Positions 20,884-21,923 of a stretch of 21,923 bases of DNA are shown one piece after another. Origin of the DNA: a virus. Location: IMG/VR virus record IMGVR_UViG_3300009508_000072, positions 1 to 21,923 of that record. One strand, given 5' to 3'. The stretch's first letter is position 1, and the number at the start of each line of letters is the position of its first letter. A model generated the notes under the pieces. It was not told where the DNA came from, did not search any database, and was given only the letters and a program-made list of their open reading frames with translations. A program made the translations under genes and the position numbers.

Positions 20884-21645
20884 ATGGCCGATGGGTTCCG
20901 TATATCTGAGTCTGGTGATACAAGAATCTCTGAGGCAGATGACCTTAGGATTACTGAACAGATATTCTTTGCCTCAGCTTCTCTAAGCAACTCATCTGGC
21001 TACTACCGTGTAGATGAACTAGATAACTCTCGTGTATCTGAGGATGGAGTAGCTAGGGTATCTGAAGACTTTGATTCTGTAGCCGTTACCTTTACGGGTG
21101 AGATTACTAAGTACAGTGCAGTTTCTCTACAGGCATCAAGTAGTTTAGATAACTTAGCTGACGTTTATCAAAAAGGCTCTACTTCTCTAACAGCTACTGG
21201 TACTTCTTCTTTCTTAGCAGTAGCTGAAGTATATACCTCAAGTTCGCTTACCTCAGAGGGTACTACTACTCTAGTAGGTAAAAGAATAAGAGGAGTAGAC
21301 AGTTCTTTATCTTCAAGCTCAACTATTGAAACATCCTTTAACTTTATCTTTGGTGGGTTGTTTAGAGCAGACCCAGACTTTGAATACGGAAGAGCTACAG
21401 AAGAAGGTGATGTAAGAGTAACAGAAGCTAACGATGTAAGGATTGTCGTTAACATTGCACCTAATGGTGCTGCTAGTTCTATGGTTGCAAGTGTAACTTA
21501 CATTGTCTTTAGTTCTACAGCCTATGTTAAGTACGAAGGTGAATGGAAAGAGTTTACACCTACAGTAAAACAAAGTGGTGAGTGGGACGACCCAATAGCC
21601 ATCTACAAGAAAATTGACAGTATAAACTGGAAGAGAGCATACTAA
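20884..21645 (+). CDS. Virion appendage protein with 8-residue R[IV][ST]E repeats
   Basis: A 253-aa Ser/Thr-rich protein. Three clusters of an 8-residue repeat are visible: RISESGDT-RISEADDL-RITE (6-25), RVDELDNS-RVSEDGVA-RVSE (42-61) and RATEEGDV-RVTEANDV-RI (170-187). Between them lie low-complexity beta-type stretches (SLTATGTSSF, SSLSSSSTIETSF). It ends with a Trp-containing segment (YEGEWKEFTPTVKQSGEWDDP). Such repeats are known from phage tail and baseplate proteins, but I cannot name this one. It lies between a tail-type gene and a fibre gene and starts 11 bases after the former. Confidence 0.65.
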   Translation: MADGFRISESGDTRISEADDLRITEQIFFASASLSNSSGYYRVDELDNSRVSEDGVARVSEDFDSVAVTFTGEITKYSAVSLQASSSLDNLADVYQKGSTSLTATGTSSFLAVAEVYTSSSLTSEGTTTLVGKRIRGVDSSLSSSSTIETSFNFIFGGLFRADPDFEYGRATEEGDVRVTEANDVRIVVNIAPNGAASSMVASVTYIVFSSTAYVKYEGEWKEFTPTVKQSGEWDDPIAIYKKIDSINWKRAY

Positions 21646-21647
21646 CA

Positions 21648-21923
21648 ATGGCAAATATTAAAATCTCAGATATGACTGCTGCGGGTGCTGCTTCTGGTAC
21701 CCAAGAGTTTGAAGTTAATGATAGTGGTGCAACAAGGAAGATAACGGGTAACCAGCTATCTGCTTACGTCAGGGGTACAGTTACTTTAGCTGACTTAAGC
21801 ATTACAGCTACTACTGCTGAATTAAACTATGTCGATGGTGTTACCAGTGCAATACAAACACAATTAAATAGTAAGTTCTCAACGGCTGGTGGTGCCCTAA
21901 CTGGCTCAGCACAAGGATCAACT
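21648..21923 (+). CDS. Tail-fibre-like protein, N-terminal 92 residues (3' partial)
   Basis: Starts two bases after the previous stop and runs off the window. It reads MANIKISDMTAAGAASGTQEFEVNDSG, then KITGNQLSAYV and DLSITATTAELNYVDGVTSAIQTQLNSKF. The TTAELNYVDGVTS.IQTQLN.K motif is very common in the shafts of phage tail fibres, where it recurs along the fibre. Probably a host-contact fibre or a long side fibre. The full length and the receptor-binding end are outside the window. Confidence 0.75.
   Translation, partial: MANIKISDMTAAGAASGTQEFEVNDSGATRKITGNQLSAYVRGTVTLADLSITATTAELNYVDGVTSAIQTQLNSKFSTAGGALTGSAQGST

Noticed and set aside
21614-21643. TTGACA-N18-CATACT before the last tail-fibre gene
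   Set aside because: The transcript would start at the ATG itself, leaving no leader, and the hexamers lie in codons of the preceding gene. Chance is likely.

Overview
This window is a piece of a lytic, T7-like (podovirus-type) phage genome, most likely a marine phage of an alphaproteobacterium. The T7-like parts are a family A DNA polymerase, a fused primase/helicase, endonuclease I and large internal virion proteins. The marine signature is the set of nucleotide-metabolism genes: a B12-dependent class II ribonucleotide reductase, ThyX, MazG and PhoH. This set recalls roseophages of the SIO1/cobavirus type and HMO-2011-like phages. A DUF1127 gene, a family typical of Alphaproteobacteria, also points to such a host. 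Host and genus are inferences. No phage RNA polymerase lies in the window, and the promoters I can read are host sigma70-type.

Layout. (1) 1-4417, plus strand: the 3' end of a gp16-like internal virion protein, a 775-aa virion protein with a C-terminal GH24 lysozyme, and a 40-aa basic protein. They end at a hairpin (4415-4444) shared with the convergent minus-strand genes. (2) 4450-8636, minus strand: DUF3310 protein, PhoH, a possible small nuclease, class II RNR, DUF1127 protein, MazG and a 61-aa protein, behind a promoter at 8681-8710 with an operator-like inverted repeat. (3) 8707-11851, minus: a 71-aa protein, endonuclease I, a Cas4/RecB-like nuclease, three small proteins, ThyX and an SSB-like protein, behind a promoter inside the 3' end of the polymerase gene (11925-11952). 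(4) 11870-15581, minus: DNA polymerase in two overlapping pieces, a small membrane protein and primase/helicase, behind a promoter at 15639-15666. (5) 15653-18805, minus: an early-type cluster of small genes with a SleB-like hydrolase and a cytosine-methyltransferase-like protein. (6) 18806-19613: about 800 bases without protein genes, holding promoters, 14-bp tandem repeats, strong hairpins and a probable non-coding RNA. (7) 19614-21923, plus: a terminase-small-subunit-like gene, then tail/appendage proteins, the last cut by the window end.

How it works together: rightward late/structural transcription starts from a perfect consensus promoter at 19517-19545. Leftward early and replication transcription starts from a series of sigma70-like promoters. 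The minus-strand genes are tightly packed, with many 1-, 4- and 8-nt stop/start overlaps, so translational coupling is likely. Nucleotide salvage (endonuclease I, nuclease) and synthesis (RNR, ThyX, MazG) surround the replication core.

The most interesting stretch is 19226-19545. Two back-to-back perfect consensus promoters diverge there. The leftward one leads, without any ATG, across a 14-bp repeat array into a strong intrinsic terminator, predicting a structured RNA of about 230 nt. The split DNA polymerase and the phage DUF1127 gene are also worth attention.
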